Positions 35,601 through 47,454 of a DNA stretch of 64,000 bases are shown here, piece by piece (the stretch's first letter is position 1; the number at the start of each line of letters is the position of its first letter). Source of the stretch: Pezicula radicicola (taxonomy: Eukaryota; Ascomycota; Leotiomycetes; Helotiales; Dermateaceae); contig PDUO01000041.1 in the NCBI GenBank assembly GCA_003008705.1, forward strand, positions 340,209-404,208, given 5' to 3'. Below the pieces are notes generated by a model, which was given only the letters and a program-made list of their open reading frames with translations, did not search any database and was not told the DNA's origin. A program made the translations under genes and the position numbers.

Positions 35601-38600
35601 TTTCCTTCCCAAATATAATGAAGTCATTTATTACGTCATCTGTCGATGCATTTTGGACATTCAACATATTACAGAAGACGTATTCCAGTTCTTGGCCGTA
35701 GATTGGCTTCAAACATGTCTTGCTCGGGGAAAAGCTCGTAAAACCGGGAGGTGCATTCCAAACCAACTCGTCAATCGAATAACGATCCTTGTCACCTTCT
35801 CGATGAGGCTTTACCCAGATATTCTTATTATCTAGGCACATTTGACTGCACGGATAATTAGCGAATTCTTTCCAGGAATTGAAATAAAAACGTACCGAAT
35901 TTCAGAAGTATCGGCATCTCTACATCGATCTTGGACACGCTTGAAGAAGTTTCTAGCGCGGTCTATAGAGCAATTCGAGAAAAATTCGGTTTGGCACAAG
36001 ATCCAGGCATAAAACTTCACACCTTCTTCAAAGCCCAGGCCAAAAGCTTTCAAGAAAGACCAGTCTTGATACTTATAGGCAGGAAGCTTGAGAAAATAGC
36101 AATCCCCTTGAGTCAGCTCCTGGCTGAGGAGAACAAGTTTTGGCTCTGGAGCAAAGGTTGTCTCTAGTGAAACCAAGCATCCGGATCCTCCGGGCACTGG
36201 AGCACATTGCACCTGGTGGTTCCGGATTTCATTACACACATCGGGAGATAAGGACTTCTTATAATCCGACCAACTGAGCCTCAAGAAATTGAGGACATCA
36301 TTGGGACATCTGTCCATGAAGATTCTAAAATCTGGATGTAATTTCTTGTCGCTACGTCGCTGTATTCGCAGAACTGTAGCCACATCGGCCACCTCCACAA
36401 GCCAAGAAATGAACTCCTGATGTTCCTCGGGTGGTATGGACTGGAGGTATAGCGGGTGGAGAAATTGACAGCTTTCAACTGGCGTAGAACTATTATAGAG
36501 AGCCTCTGGAACATTTGATCGATCGAGATACAAGAACCTCCCACGCATAGGACGCCCATCTTCGTTTGCCAAGTAAATGAACGTCTCATTTGATGGCACT
36601 CTTGGTTTGATGGAATGTTTTCTTGCGTGATAGATGTACACAGCATGTGATACAAGCACTGCGGCTGTAAAGTTTGAAGGTGGGTTGCTTACTTTCATCT
36701 TCAAGTGAGTTTCTGCAATTGCGTTGACAACATCTTGGGCGTCGCAATTTTTCACGCCTAGCCTCTCAAACAGTTCGTGCCTACTGGCATTTTCCGACGC
36801 GCTCTTTTCCACAAGACGAAGATTGATATCCGTGGGAATATTTGTCCCAAGGCTATCAGGAAAGAAAATACCCTCTTCAACTAGTCCTGGTGCGCGAACC
36901 CAAGTAATGTGACGACCCTCGAGCGGTAGGAGAGGTAGCTGTCGAAGATCCCAATTGTATCCAACTCCGATTCTGGCATTGATGACCTTCGCAATATCTT
37001 CATGCCAGGTATCGGCTTTTGAACACAAAGCGTTATCATCGCCGAGTTTCTGGAGCTCTCGCATGAACCATGTTGGTGAAGGCGTTTGTACTCCAAGTTT
37101 GAGGAGACGTTCTTCGTCTTCGATCTGATATCTTTCAGAAACATAATCTCCTGCGGATCCAAAAAGTGGAGCCTTGTCTCTATCGTGTGCCCACTTCATC
37201 AAGGATATTGCCTTAGGTATAAGCCGACTTCCTGTACGAGAAAGAATAACAGGACTTGATTTTAATAACTCAATTATACGCTCATCGAGAATACGCCAAA
37301 ATCGCGTCTTCGGGCTTGACTCGTCTGATAGATATCGCAACCATGTAAAGCAAACAAGATCTTTATCTTTAGAAAAATTGAGAAGTTGTTCAATCGCCTG
37401 CTTGAATGCTTGAGCAAAGTTATCTCGGATATAAGAATTCCACTCTCGATCTTCGTCTATGTCTTGGCGGTCTGATGTGGTGATGAAATCAGCTTGCATT
37501 ATAAACTGGAAGCAGATTTTAGATTGACGTGTCATATTATATGCTTAATGTGAACTTACCTTGAAACCAAATGCACTTAGAGGAAGAAAAGCAAACGCCC
37601 ATTGCTGTTCTAAACGAGGCAACCAGTTTTCTCCAACACGCCTAATAGGTAATGCCAGATATAGTGGCGTACTCTTTACCTTAGGACGCTTTTCATCATT
37701 CGGGGGGTCAAGGAGCTTGAATCCGAACCGGTAATAATCTGATAAGTACTCAGGGTTCGCCCTATCTGTGGACACCTCTCGAATCTGTACGTGATGAGAA
37801 CCTGATTTGATCACACTGAATGTTTTGTCGGTCCTTGGGTGGTTCGAAGTGGCGCTGATCTTGAACTGCAATTCTTTTAATCGGCGGAGGAACATTAAGA
37901 GTTCTGGCCGTAGATCCTCGAAGTCGCGCCCCAAATCTCCTGCATAATCCCGAATGGTGCCCTGGAGAGGCGGATGTGTAAGTACGATTTCGGTTCGAAC
38001 ATTTGGTGAAGCCTTGCGGTTGCTGAAGAATTCTTCGTCCCATTCTGGTGTGATCATTCCAAGTTCTTTGTTCTTATCGAACATGAATGTAAACGCCCCT
38101 GATCGTATGTGCGCCCGAGATGCAATTTTGAAAACAGACTTGAATCCAATACCCTTTTCTCCAATAGTTGTTTTCGCTTTTTCAGTTGCTGTTGCTGCCC
38201 CAGAGCTTTCCGAGGGAATCGCCTTCGTGCTCTCGCAGACACTACAAATAGCTTTGACATCTGCTTCGGAAAACCCATTCTCGTCAGATTCGAGTGTGAT
38301 TGAGTCCGGTTCAACTATGAACCGAAGGAAGCCCTTTTGGCCGGTGCTGTAATCATTGTCGTCTGCATTCTGGATGCATTCCAGCACAAATCGTGAACGT
38401 GAGTTGTATAGATTATCCGAAAGACTACCGCCAATCAGTTTCAGTCTCCTTCAAGCCTAGGATTCAAAGCTGAACCACTTACTTCTCAACAGCCTTGGAG
38501 AGAATTCTCTTGATATTCGCCATACTTTCCATCATCTCCTTCTTGTCTTCATCATCACCATTACTCACGTTTTGCTCGAACTCCTTAGGATAAATTCCAT

Positions 38601-38676
38601 GCTGCCTGGGAAATCGTTTAATAATCTCCAGCGCACGTGCCTTGGTGATAATTTCTGTCGCATCGGTGCCGGCCAT
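32631..38676 (-). CDS. GHKL (Hsp90-like) ATPase - DUF3883 (NO VEIN-type) protein, 1869 aa
   Basis: Nine exons: 38676-38483, 38424-37560, 37505-35896, 35845-35537, 35480-35133, 35082-34438, 34392-33288, 33234-32917 and 32846-32631. All eight introns are 45-70 nt, GT...AG, and all phases agree, giving 1870 codons with no stop. Residues about 66-350 form a GHKL ATPase: N-box LECIQNADDN (E80, N84), G1-like SDENGFSEADV (D112) and G2 TIGEKGIGFKSVF (G153-G158). This is the sacsin/NOV-type Hsp90-like fold. The middle of about 1350 residues is unassigned, with a low-complexity Ser/Gln stretch near 1500. The C-terminus (about 1770-1800) has PKYFLEVKTTEDRLETPFSI, the E-x-K core of DUF3883, a PD-(D/E)XK-like domain, then a short tail. 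Plant NO VEIN has a related arrangement; the function in fungi is unknown. No signal peptide or membrane helix is visible. Confidence 0.88.
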
Positions 38677-40828
38677 TGTTGCACTGTCAATGGAATACCA
38701 GCTGCTATTGATATTCTTTGTAGAATTATGTTGGATGGCTTCAGATTATTGGGGAGACAACATACTGAAGTAGTAGCAGGCAAGGCTGCGAGTTTGCGAT
38801 GTAAGTAAGGCTGTCATAGATTGACCGGGTTACTGTTTCAACCCCGACATCTCTGCCGTACATACTGTACCTCCCCTAGGGAGCGCGTTTCAAACAGCCA
38901 CACTGTAACAATTTTCATCGGCGAACCCAATGAACGCAATCCTGGGCCTAATCAGAAAAGACGATTGCGCTTTAGCTTCCTGCACGCCACTCAATAACTG
39001 GAGATATCTCCGGTGTCATGTTTCCGAACGAGTGGGAAGGTTGGGGTTGAAAATATAGGATGAATGAATCCCGTACATCGGTGTACTCCTGTCTGCCCTA
39101 GACATGGATGGTGACACGGCTAAAAATTATCAAGAGTACGGGGTATCACAATACAATCATTCATCTACGGGATATAACAAACCAAGTTTTTCCAGCAATC
39201 TTACAGGACTTCTTATCAGCGAGGATATTTGAAGTGCCAAAGTCGCGATGGAGGAGAACTATGGAGAGATTTAGCACTGAATCCAATTGATTGAGACATG
39301 GCTGGATGGCTGGATGAAGGCGCTCTGACAAGGATGAGAGTAAGAGCTGTAGTTCGGCAGTGTACTTGCGGCGTAGATTCTCACGGTAGTAGGGTCATAA
39401 ACTCTGTTTTTTAATAGATGTTAGCTACCGGTCTTCTATTTTAAGAAAACATGCCGAAGGCTACGTCTCTCCGCGAAGTAAAGTTTGCTTCCGAATTTTC
39501 TGGATATCTATTGGCAAGAATAAAGTCTAGGTCATTAATACCACGCACCTAACTTATAAGATAGACTAGTAGAGGTTCTTGCTTGTCAGCCTCGCCATCA
39601 TCACCTTCTTCCCCAAGTATTCCGTGGAACTGGACGCTCGGTGCCAGAGAACCATAAATTCCTTGTGCGAGAATTGCAGTCTCTAGGTCTAGTTTCAAGG
39701 ACTTTAGCCAAAACTCAACAACATATATATTCGAGATCGGGACCAGCGTAGACAGAGTAACTACAAATATCTTACATAACGACCGGGATGACTTGTTCGC
39801 CTGTAAGCATTGCATGCTAAGCGACTGGTACATGTCTGCACGAAGAATTCTACAGTCGTATCGTCTTGCGGATATTCTCCAGAGACAGCCATGGTAGATG
39901 TAGAAGAAGCAGTTGAAGTTCAGAGCAAGCTTTTATCTTGAACTCAGAGTAGGGAGTCCTCGTCCATCCTGTCGTACTTTTCCCCCAGTATTAGTTCCGG
40001 TAGATCCTAGGTCACTGCTAGACCGCCGGAAGTATGTTCATCTGCACGCCCATCTGAAGGGCCAGCATTCCGATGTCGATAGTAAGGCCGGGAGTGATGT
40101 TGTCTGGCTGGAGACCTTCTTTACTGGGCCCAAGTCTGCTGTCTATTACTTTTGCGTAACTATTTCCGAGGCCGAAGCTTAAAAGGTTAGTGCCAAGACC
40201 GGACGGTCGAAATGTCAACTAGGTTATCTTCTACTTGACTTCTCACACATTATATCACTACTGTGTATCTACCTACTCCTTCGCCCTCACTCACCCACTA
40301 ATCGTATTACTCAACTCCTACGGCAGCATCCAAAAAAACAACAAAAAAACAAGAAAAAAACCAAGTCTCGCAAGTATAATCGCAAAGAAATCCATCAACC
40401 CCTTTGTTATCTCAAGTTGTACATTTCATTGCCAACAAAGACTCATCCACACTTGTACAAACCCACTCAGACTCCGGTAATTGATAGGAATTGCGGCTGG
40501 GACGGCCAATAAAAAAGACTACTCGATTAAAGCAATTAGTGTATTGTTGGGAGTTATATTAGAAGATTCTGAAGGTGCATCAACGACAAAGGTATCATCA
40601 CCAGCCAAGGAAGCAGAGTGAAAATACACACATAGTTGTGCTACTTGTGATCTACTTTGTTTACGGATCTCTGAGATCAATCTTGTAATCTTCATTAAGA
40701 TGTATACGACTTGGTAGAATTTATTAGTTGGTGCTGGTGCTAGTGCTCCGCTCTCCCTCCCGTTGGCTTTAGCAAATCTAGGAAAAACGATGTTGTTTTA
40801 AACCTAGCTTAATGCCTGAGCACAGCAT
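38677..40828. other. intergenic desert
   Basis: Bases next to 38677 are the promoter side of the GHKL-DUF3883 gene. Minus-strand fragments at 39549-39833 and 40018-40218 look coding-like (the latter with DNITPGLTIDIGMLALQM) but are short, broken and not assignable. An A-rich tract lies at 40330-40365. Confidence 0.4.
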
Positions 40829-41600
40829 ATGAGGGAGAAAACGCCTTCTGATTTTCTGCTTTTGGACGAAAGTAGAATTCTCGGAGAAACCACCCTTAGT
40901 TATTGGGGCCTAGACCAATCTCTGAATAACTTCAGAAGGACTGTTGATGATCAGAAGATCATGAGTAGAGAAGACACCCGTTTGCTTATAGATCGTGGGA
41001 ATTCTCTATATTTGGCGCCGAAGTTCCGGAGCCGATTATAACTGCCGTTGTTTATTCGTTTAGCTAAGTCTTCCATGACAGAGATATCACTGGATATCAC
41101 TTTTGAAGGCCATAGAAGAGAGAGCTAGAGCCCGAGCAATGATGTTTCTAATGGTTCACAAACCTCGCTAACATGAAGCTTCCTGGTACTGGTCCTCATG
41201 ACATTCAACAAGCTATTCGTCAAGTTAAAGACGCCAAACGTTCCCAAGCATCTCCTGCTGATATCAAGTATACATCTAGATATTACAATGACAACGGAAT
41301 CGATAGTCTGGAAAGATACATACCTGTTGGGATTATTTTCAACTTCCTAGGTCGCAACCGCAGTTATCGAAAGGGGCCCCTGATTACAGCATTTCAAAAC
41401 AATTCAATCAATATGTACGAAGGGGGCGATGATGTGTTACGCTTTCCTTGCCTCGAAATCACAGCGGAGATTATGAACGATTAATTTGAGATTTCCTTGA
41501 TGCATCACCAATCGATGGCTCATACGACGAGTATTGAAAAATGGTCGAACTTGCTCCTAGAGACAATACTATCCATTGCGCATATGGAGAATACCTCTCA
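40829..41600 (+). pseudogene. NRPS condensation/epimerisation-type domain fragment
   Basis: Pieces in order: SYWGLDQSLNNF; ITAVVYSFS then VFHDREISLDITFEGHRRE, read in one frame; then, after a frameshift near 41160, DIQQAIRQVKDAKRSQASP, SLERYIPVGIIFNFLGRN and GDDVLRFPCLEITAEIMND, followed by a weakly matching helix. This order (ALxxxF..R, EGHxRE, VRxVKDxRR, EIL/VFNFxGR, DD..R..LEIxA) is the C-terminal half of NRPS condensation-superfamily domains, closest to the epimerisation type. It has at least four stops or shifts and no adenylation or carrier domain nearby. It is the last trace of a large synthetase. Confidence 0.7.
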
Positions 41601-43233
41601 AACTTCGAATTTAAGAAGCAAAAAGCACCATTAATTTATTATCTTAGTAATCTAAATTAAGTGGTAGAATCAAAGACTCTAGTAGGGGGTGGATGCTCAC
41701 ATCCTCCCACCCCCTTCCGTACGTCCGTACAGCTCCTCGGAGTTGTAAAGAGCCGTAGGTCGGGACGCGACGATTCGGAAAGTAGTGAAGCGAGAGACTA
41801 GGGAACGCAAACGGCACCTCTTATTTTTAAGTTTGTGAGTAAGGGTTAATTGCAGCCTCGTACTCGAATAATAAACACTCGACCTTAACCTTATATTAAT
41901 GTTGTTATTCTCCGGTCTGCTAGGTTAAGGAATGGAGGAGAATGCATTCTATCTTAGAGAGCATAGTCGAGCACCTCGAATTGCAGGTGATGAGGATCTT
42001 TGGCTTACTGTTAGCAAACACTACCTAAATGGTCTAGTAGTGAAGAGAGAAAGACGAGGCCATATACGGTAACATCCGCCGCACTAGACGAGTAGTTTAG
42101 TCCGAAGGGGTCGGTCCCAGAAGACCGGCGGCAGGCGAGCCCGCAACCGATTAGTACAGGCTGGTCAAACGGGGGCAATCTCAGCATTGTGGCACTGAAG
42201 TTAAAGTAGAGCTTAGGGTGTGACGGGTATTTCCGCGTTTCGTAAATGCTTTCGCAGGAGCTGTCTTTAAGGAGAAGCACTAGATAAAGCTTTCCTAGCT
42301 CCGGCTTTTCATTGCAACTATAGCCACCGGTATCAACTTTGTCATGCCAAGGACCCAACTCAGTCCGCTTGTCTTCGACGGTAGCGGATGAGGCACAAAG
42401 ATATTCTTTTAGCCTGGCGCTTATGTATCGATCCTATCCTGTTGTACGGGCGACATGCCACCGTCCGAAAGTATGTCGCACCTAAATACTAGTTAAAAGT
42501 GTTCCAAAGATTAGCACCCTACTATAGTGACAATCATTTTGCATTAGTCAATAGTAAGTCTCAATTATGTGTCTGTTCTAGAGCTAGTTAGCCTACATGT
42601 ATAGTTTTTGTTAGAAGCTTGAGCCATTTGCCGGAAGCTAAAAGTCTTAGGCAACGCTATAAAGGAGTTTAGTACGATCGGTGGAATTAGAGAAGACATT
42701 GTATAGGCAGCATTTACTTTGATAGTTACTTATAATCTCGCGAATTTACAGCTTAAATAGGTGGGAGCCGATTCTGTATTAAATTTTACTTAATATTATT
42801 ATACTTTACAGGTATTTTCAAATTTTACTATAGACAAGTCTATTTAAAATGATTGAATTGGTAAAGAGTAAAAGTCTTAGACATGTGTATCTTAAAAGTT
42901 TTTGTTATTTAACACAAATATATTAGTATTACGTTTTTTTTCTAGGCGAATTACATAAACTTTACGTCTAGTACTACATACTAAGCTCGTAGTCTTCGGA
43001 ACTTGCCTTCTTCCCTAGCCTCGATTGCTTTCAATAATTGCTTTCAATAGTGGCTTTTAGTAACTCTTAGTAAATACAGCAAATACTACCGCAGAGATAA
43101 CGGGATATTCCTCTTAGCTTAACTAATGTCTTATATTATAGACCTATCTACGAAGATCCGATATCTTTAAAGATGCGTAGAACCGTAACCTTAAAGATAT
43201 GTTCTCGAAATCTTTCAAATTTCTCGTTAAATT
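41601..43233. other. AT-rich intergenic stretch
   Basis: A G/C-rich imperfect palindrome lies near 41683-41712. The minus-strand open frame 42011-42358 (115 codons) is unassigned. Bases 42700-42960 are AT-rich. No gene is recognised. Confidence 0.4.
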
Positions 43234-44561
43234 ATGTCTTTGCCGAGGCCAGATGGACCAGATGTGGATATTGGTAGGGAGCTTTCTAAGAAAATAATCT
43301 TCAGTGGTACATTTACTAACCAATTTTAATAGGTCAGTCATTGGTAGCTCTCGGCTGGTCGCTCTACGGCCTTGCAGGAGTAGTTGTAGGTCTGAGGATA
43401 TACACCCAGTTGAAAGTAACACGTAATTTTGGAGCTGGAGATATTGTTATAATTATAGCCTTAGTGAATACATCAGCTAGTGCTTAGCTATCCGGAATTA
43501 TAAACTAACAATTGATAGGTATCTGGCCTTATGGAAATAGCTCTTATTACTGTAGCTCATTCCCATGGACTCGGTCGACATTTCTTCTACCTCACAGATA
43601 CCGAGAAAGTACAAAGTCTAAAGTATGAATATATCTCAGCACCATTTGGTAAAGAGCTCCCTTTCTATAATTTTTGATAATTTTCAAGCTTAAACTTATA
43701 TTAGCTATTGCAAGCGAAGCCTTTGGTCGAATTGCCTTTCTTATCCTAATAGATGAACTATTTGGGACGACTAGACCTAGACGATACTTCCTTCGTTTTC
43801 TCATTGCTGAGTCGTTGATCGTTAATATGGTAGCATGTATTACTCTTTTTGCACAATGCAAGGAAGTTAAGACTCTTTGGGATCCATTTAACAATCCAAG
43901 CAAATGCTGGAGTCCTAAAATTCAAGCTGTAAGTTCCTTTATGCCTTACTATAGTCTCTTATAGAAATATATTAATTATATTTTAGGATGTTGCTTTCTT
44001 TCAAGGAGGTACGTAATTCTATATACCTAAATATCATAGATATATAACTATTTTACTAATAGTCATAGCTGTAAATTCTTTAACGGACTTTATTTTAACA
44101 ATTATACCTTCTATAATTGTCTGGACTCTTCAGATGAAATTTCGAATCAAGCTCGGCTTAGTCGTTCTTTTAAGTTTAAGTTTCTTGTAATTATTAAAAG
44201 CTCCTTATCCTGCGGACACGTATTAATAGTTTCTATAGGTCCTTGGGAGCATGTATTATTAGAACTATTGAAATTAAATCCCTCGGTAAACGTTCTGATT
44301 TCACCTACAATACTATTAGCTTTACGTATGTACAAGTTCGGCAACTTATTCTCCTCGATTCGTAAGTTATAACGCTGATATTCCTTTAGGTCCTGGATTA
44401 CAGTTGAAAATTCCGTAGTTATAATCGTCGCCTCTATACCCCTTATCCGCCCACTCTTCAACCGGGTAAAGACCCACAGTTCAGGACACGAGCAGAACTC
44501 TTATGAAATGAGTTCAACCCGGACGAAGGACAATGTAGCTTTGGTAAGCAGTAACTGCTAG
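43234..44561 (+). CDS. fungal rhodopsin-domain integral membrane protein (PTH11-like)
   Basis: Eight small exons, 43234-43273, 43333-43463, 43519-43648, 43705-43928, 43987-44008, 44063-44186, 44239-44325 and 44390-44561, join without a stop to 309 residues. All seven introns are 52-64 nt, GT...AG, several with CTAAC branches (e.g. TTTACTAACC before 43332). Family landmarks: GWSLYGLAGVVVGLRIYTQL, TRNFGAGDI, HGLGRH, LKYEYISAPFAI, FGRIAFLILI, CKEVKTLWDPFNNPSKCW, DFILTIIPSIIVW, RTIEIKSLGKRSDFTYNTI and WITVENSVVIIVASIPLIRPLF. Six or seven hydrophobic helices are predicted. The family contains putative GPCR-like surface sensors; none of the ligands can be inferred. It is fully open in an otherwise decayed stretch. 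The tail is shorter than in many relatives. Confidence 0.82.
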
Positions 44562-44568
44562 AATAAAC

Positions 44569-45260
44569 TTATACAGTTCGGAAGTCTAAACAAGCTACAA
44601 AAAAAACCCACGTATATCTCACTCCTTTCTCTGCTTTTTGAGAAATGATCTGCTTGTCACTTGTCAAATGTTTGTAGAATGTCTGAACAGCATCTTTAAT
44701 CATTATCCCCAGAGCTTGCATGCAAAAGAACCCGAGCGCAGCGCTTTCTTTAAGAGGAATATGCTGTGTAATATCCGAGAAAGTACGATAAAGTCCAGGC
44801 ACAGTAAAAGCAATGAAGATGAACATATACCTCTCAATAATTCCCCCTTCCTCGAAGTTAAATAAATTGTATGTTGCAAAGTGAGCAATACTGCTTACCC
44901 CTCGCTAGATGAATTAATGATAGAAACATATAGAATTAAGTATTAATATTTACTTCTTCAAAGCAACCGTCAGAAAAGGTACATGGGATCCGGTGTAAAG
45001 GATAACTTACCCCCAGAATTGACGAAGAGAATAAGAGTCACCGGGTGAGCCAAAAGCAGGTCGCTAGGATCCAACTTTGGTAACAGTGGAGAACACTCCA
45101 GCTAAAGCAAGAACACTATAAAGAGCGTCTATTATTACGAATTAGGCGGCCCAGTTTCCTATGACGCTCACAGCCCGAGTAAGAATTTCTTGGCTAGAGA
45201 CACTTGATATTCTACTGAAAAGGGTGATCCGGCTTGGGGAAAAGGTATTTCCCTTGTTTT
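44569..45260 (-). pseudogene. wax-synthase-like (MBOAT_2) acyltransferase relic
   Basis: Minus-strand blocks: VIGNWAA then a TAA, DALYSVLALAGVFSTVTKVGS then a TAG, PAFGSPGDSYSLRQFWG with a GTAAGT donor, and after an intron of about 100 nt AHFATYNLF, ERYMFIFIAFTVPGLYRTFS and GFFCMQALGIMIKDAVQTFY. This fits the fungal wax-synthase domain (PxFGxxxxxxSLRxFWG, then helices). Two stops lie in conserved spans. N-terminal parts are not identifiable upstream. Confidence 0.55.
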
Positions 45261-46199
45261 TCATTTCTGTATTCAATAGTAAGTTTTAAGGAAGGATTTT
45301 AGAACGTGATGGTTCGCTCTTCTAAGGTTGAAAGTATTAGATACTAGAAACATTACGTCTATTAGAACGCAAAACATTGAGTAATAGCAGCAGACTGGCT
45401 AGTTACTAGCAGGCCAGTTCTTAAAGGTCCAGGTTAGTAATTGAACTTTGACACATGCTCTGCAGTCCATAGAGTTTGCCAATTCTTAATAATTTGCTCC
45501 TCTATACCAGTATTATTATCCATCTTCAACTTATCATCTTTTAACTCCTTGAGGTCATACCAGGTCTGCCTTATTCTTACTTGCCGAACAGAATCTCCTA
45601 TCTTTGCAACTAGATCGACTTCTTGATTTTTAATCTTAAGGATGCTAAGCCATTATAAAACGCCGAAAAACATACCTGCGATAAAAGTGAAAAATTGCAA
45701 AAGGCATTCCAGAATCTTCAAGAGCTGGCCCGATTCATAGGGGCATGTTGTCAGCCCAATCAAGAATAGGTATAAGCTCCAAGTCAGACTAGTGCACGAT
45801 ATTGTGAGATACCAAACAAACAGCTGCCACTCCTGAAAGATGCAGCTGATCAAAGATTACACGCTTCTATGTCGCTTTCAGATGTGAAATGATGTTACAG
45901 TGGGCACTTTGAGATGCTTTCTGTGTAAGAGTTACCTTTTCTGCTATCATCTCCGCACTATCCTTCTCGGCAGAAATCCCTATGTGGTGGATGAGCGATA
46001 ACCTGAGGGATGTGACCTTTCATCAATGCCCCCCCGCATATTCCACTTTGCATGAGGCAATCGCCGTACACAATCAACACCAGTCGTCCATTAACAGTCG
46101 GCTCCACCCCCAATTGAAACGAGAGTTCGTTAGGATCGGTTTGTCAGGAGCCAACCGCAATCTACATCACGGTGAGAAGCAGTATATTACGACGGAAAT
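45261..46199. other. intergenic, unassigned coding-like fragments
   Basis: The minus strand at 45420-45853 has a largely open stretch with hydrophobic and charged segments that I cannot assign. It may be the 5' part of the wax-synthase relic or another dead gene. Confidence 0.3.
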
Positions 46200-47454
46200 A
46201 TGACCCCTTACCTATTGGTATTTCTTGGCCTGTCATGGACAGGTTCTTCGCAATGGCAATGTAAATCTCAGCGCATTCCTCAACTTGCGGCTAGGCTAAG
46301 GTTAGCGGACGAATTATATAACATCTCACCGAAACAATATACGAACAATGGCTTTCAATGGTGTCTGCTGCTCCCAGTTTTGGATGAATTCCCTTAAATA
46401 TCTGTTTCCCTGGATTCTCGGTCAGACTAAAGGTCCTGGCTAGCGAAGAAATCGGTATATATTACCCATTCTGTGAGTAGAAGTCCAGGAATGACTGCAT
46501 TAACTCGAATCTTTGCATTTTGTGTTTGTGCTAGGCACTTCATTAGATGCAGTGCTGTAGGCTATATTAGTCTCGTCTTATGTCACATGGGATAAGTTCG
46601 AGTATACCAGCTGCTTTGGAGACAGAATAGGCCATGCTACTGCCGGAGATCGAAGCTCCCTGAAACGATAATTAGTCGACGAAGCTATTCGCAACGACCC
46701 CACAAAAAGTTTCGCATACCGCTGTTGATGCTGTATACAAAAACACCCCGCCATCTTTATTGTTAGAGAGAATAGTCTTGGCGGCTCGGAAGAGATTTAA
46801 ATTTCCTTTAACATTCGTGTTCCAGCACTAAGTAGAAACAATTTTTAGCTGGTGGGTTGTAATATTGAGGAAGTAGTTCCTACTTTGTCCCATTGGTCAT
46901 CGGAAAGAGCATCTAAATCTGCGAAGTTCGAGAACTCCGTCCAGGCCTTTGCTTATCAACGAAATAGCCTCGCAGATGCGTTTGTCTCTTGCTTTTGGGG
47001 GAGGAGCGCTAACCGCGTTGGAAACGATAATGTCCAGGCCGCCCAACCTCTCTACGCACTAAGACACTAACCTTTCGCAATCAGTTCTCTGTCCCACGTC
47101 CTGTTCAGAGCCATGTCAGTCTCTCCAATTCACCATGCACAATCACATAGCCGTATAGATATCACTACCTTGTTCTTGCAGGGATGGACGAGACATACTC
47201 CTTGTAGGCACACAACCTCGACGTTGTATTGTATATTCAAAGCCTTCGCCAGCTGTTCGGTGTTGTCTAAACTCGAGACATAATTTAGAGCGACATGGGC
47301 TCCCTCCCGGGAAAATGAATTTGAATCGCAGCACCCAGCCCCCTGCGAGTTTTCTCTTCATTATCACCACAAACGATAAGCTTCTTGTATTTGAGAACAC
47401 GAACCTTGAGGCCCCCGTAATCAGCACCCTGCGCTGCGCGAGAGAGTACGGCAT
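46200..47454 (-). pseudogene. short-chain dehydrogenase/reductase relic
   Basis: It begins at the ATG at 47454 with PYSLAQRRVLITGAS; the glycine motif is completed after a 64-nt intron as RGLGAAI. A one-base frameshift follows before REGAHVALNYVSSLDNTEQL. Further on come a SNAV remnant, ADLDALSDDQWDK, VKGNLNLFRAAKTIL, GGVFLYTAS, then SGSSMAYSVSKAAG with the catalytic Tyr-x-x-x-Lys, NAKIRVNAVIPGLLLTEW and, near 46230, EECAEIYIAIAKNLSMTGQE. Several frame changes and stops make it a pseudogene, but every SDR landmark remains in order. Confidence 0.75.

Noticed and set aside
38449..38482. 34-nt first intron for the GHKL gene
   Set aside because: A later acceptor gives a 58-nt intron with a CTGAT branch and a better NLSDNLYNSRSRF join.
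42011..42358. 115-codon minus-strand frame
   Set aside because: No motif, no splice partners, and lies in AT-rich decayed DNA.
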